Shown one piece after another: positions 5,982-6,503 of a DNA stretch of 6,503 nucleotides. Source of the stretch: Bacteriovoracaceae bacterium. Its GTDB lineage: Bacteria; Bdellovibrionota; Bacteriovoracia; Bacteriovoracales; Bacteriovoracaceae. The position numbers and the translations under genes are program-made. The stretch is taken from positions 1 through 6,503 of the forward strand of contig JAKLJM010000130.1 of the NCBI GenBank assembly GCA_023151145.1. Reading direction: 5' to 3'. The notes under the pieces were generated by a model. It saw nothing but the letters and a program-made list of their open reading frames with translations, was not told where the DNA came from and did not search any database. The stretch's first letter is position 1, and every line of letters starts with the position of its first letter.

Positions 5982-6503
5982 TTGAACTACTTTTCCGCCT
6001 TTAAATACAGTCAAAAAAGTTGCAGTTGATCCACTGTGATTTGTCTCAGAGAAGCTAATGGCAAAACCACCAATTTTGGAATTAAATTTATTCATAGTAT
6101 CCCTGAATAGATCACGACTCGTAAGAGCTGCCTTGTTTGTTCTATAAGCTTCTACTACAAGACGGGCACTTACATATCCTTCAAGGCTAGTATAATCAAA
6201 TTCTTTTTCACCTGCCGCAGTCATCGCTTGTTGATAATCCTTAACTAGCTCATTAGAATTATCAAAAGGAGAAGGAAAAACCTGTGAAACGATAACGCCT
6301 TCTGCATCACTTCCTAATTCTTTCAACAGGGCCGATGTTCCAACGAAAGAGACATTGGCCATAAGAAATGTAGCTTTTTCGGCCTTTGCTTTTTTAGTAA
6401 ATGCAGCTGCTGCCCTATAGGCACCGATGATTATAACTGCATCCGGCTTTGCCTTAACAACGTCAGCGTAACCAGAATCGATATTGACCGTGTTTCTCGC
6501 ATA
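5967..6503 (-). CDS. ABC transporter substrate-binding protein, branched-chain amino acid type, C-terminal part (5' end outside window)
   Basis: The minus-strand frame is open from the right edge to the TAA at 5967-5969, giving 178 visible residues. The ATG at 6362 is an internal Met, because clear family sequence continues upstream of it. The fragment matches the second half of type I periplasmic binding proteins of the LivJ-like family (Peripla_BP_6): AKPDAVIIIGAYRAAAAFTK (18-37), then FLMANVSFVGTSAL with the family SFVG motif, GVIVSQVFPSP, DYTSLEGYVSARLVVEAY, and a terminal GGFAISFSETNHSGS. Proteins of this kind bind amino acids, amides or aromatic acids in the periplasm for an inner-membrane permease. 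The ligand cannot be read from this part and no permease genes are visible. An orphan sensor-type binding protein is an alternative. It converges on the PAS gene, with a shared terminator between them. Confidence 0.82.
   Translation of the reverse strand, partial: YARNTVNIDSGYADVVKAKPDAVIIIGAYRAAAAFTKKAKAEKATFLMANVSFVGTSALLKELGSDAEGVIVSQVFPSPFDNSNELVKDYQQAMTAAGEKEFDYTSLEGYVSARLVVEAYRTNKAALTSRDLFRDTMNKFNSKIGGFAISFSETNHSGSTATFLTVFKGGKVVQVSKL

Noticed and set aside
5967..6362. ATG at 6362 as the start of a 131-residue protein
   Set aside because: The frame stays open to the window edge and the upstream 47 codons continue the binding-protein family pattern (KPDAVIIIGAY), so this Met is internal.

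Overview
The window comes from an AT-rich Gram-negative genome. Lipoprotein and Sec-type signal sequences, the TldD/TldE pair, an Aer-like PAS sensor and a periplasmic binding protein would all fit a predatory or free-living member of the Bdellovibrionota, such as the Bacteriovorax/Peredibacter group. That placement is an inference from gene style and composition, not a proof. No tRNA, rRNA, CRISPR array, integrase or transposase was found.

Layout. Positions 1-2478 (+) form a tightly packed three-gene cluster: the 3' end of tldD, a complete tldE/pmbA-type gene starting one base after it, and a small exported protein that looks like a degenerate ClpP/crotonase-fold protein without an obvious catalytic serine. 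Positions 2487-4019 (-) hold a 510-residue lipoprotein in convergent orientation. It has an Asp-rich linker, a DUF3011-like cysteine domain and an IPT/TIG-like C-terminus. Positions 4020-4563 are an AT-rich stretch without a convincing gene, containing shreds of reading frame that may be gene debris. Positions 4564-5910 (+) encode a soluble PAS sensor with a divergent chemoreceptor-like signalling region. Positions 5967-6503 (-) are the 3' part of a branched-chain-amino-acid-type ABC transporter substrate-binding protein, open at the window edge.

The most notable structure not explained by the genes is an imperfect direct repeat of about 64 bp. It sits just upstream of the PAS gene (4485-4548) and again just downstream (5917-5981). 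The right copy contains the last codons and the bidirectional terminator of the binding-protein gene. The left copy carries a decayed version of the same hairpin and two abutting TATAAT hexamers placed correctly to start transcription of the PAS gene. This suggests that the PAS gene arrived as a unit of about 1.4 kb with duplication of its border, or that a terminator was duplicated and reused as a promoter.

Functionally, the TldD/TldE proteins form a heterodimeric zinc protease. The linked exported ClpP-like protein may be a partner or simply a neighbour. The lipoprotein, PAS sensor and binding protein look like independent envelope and sensing functions. I do not see a complete, clearly new multi-gene system. 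The repeat-bordered PAS gene and the pseudo-ClpP protein are the best leads.
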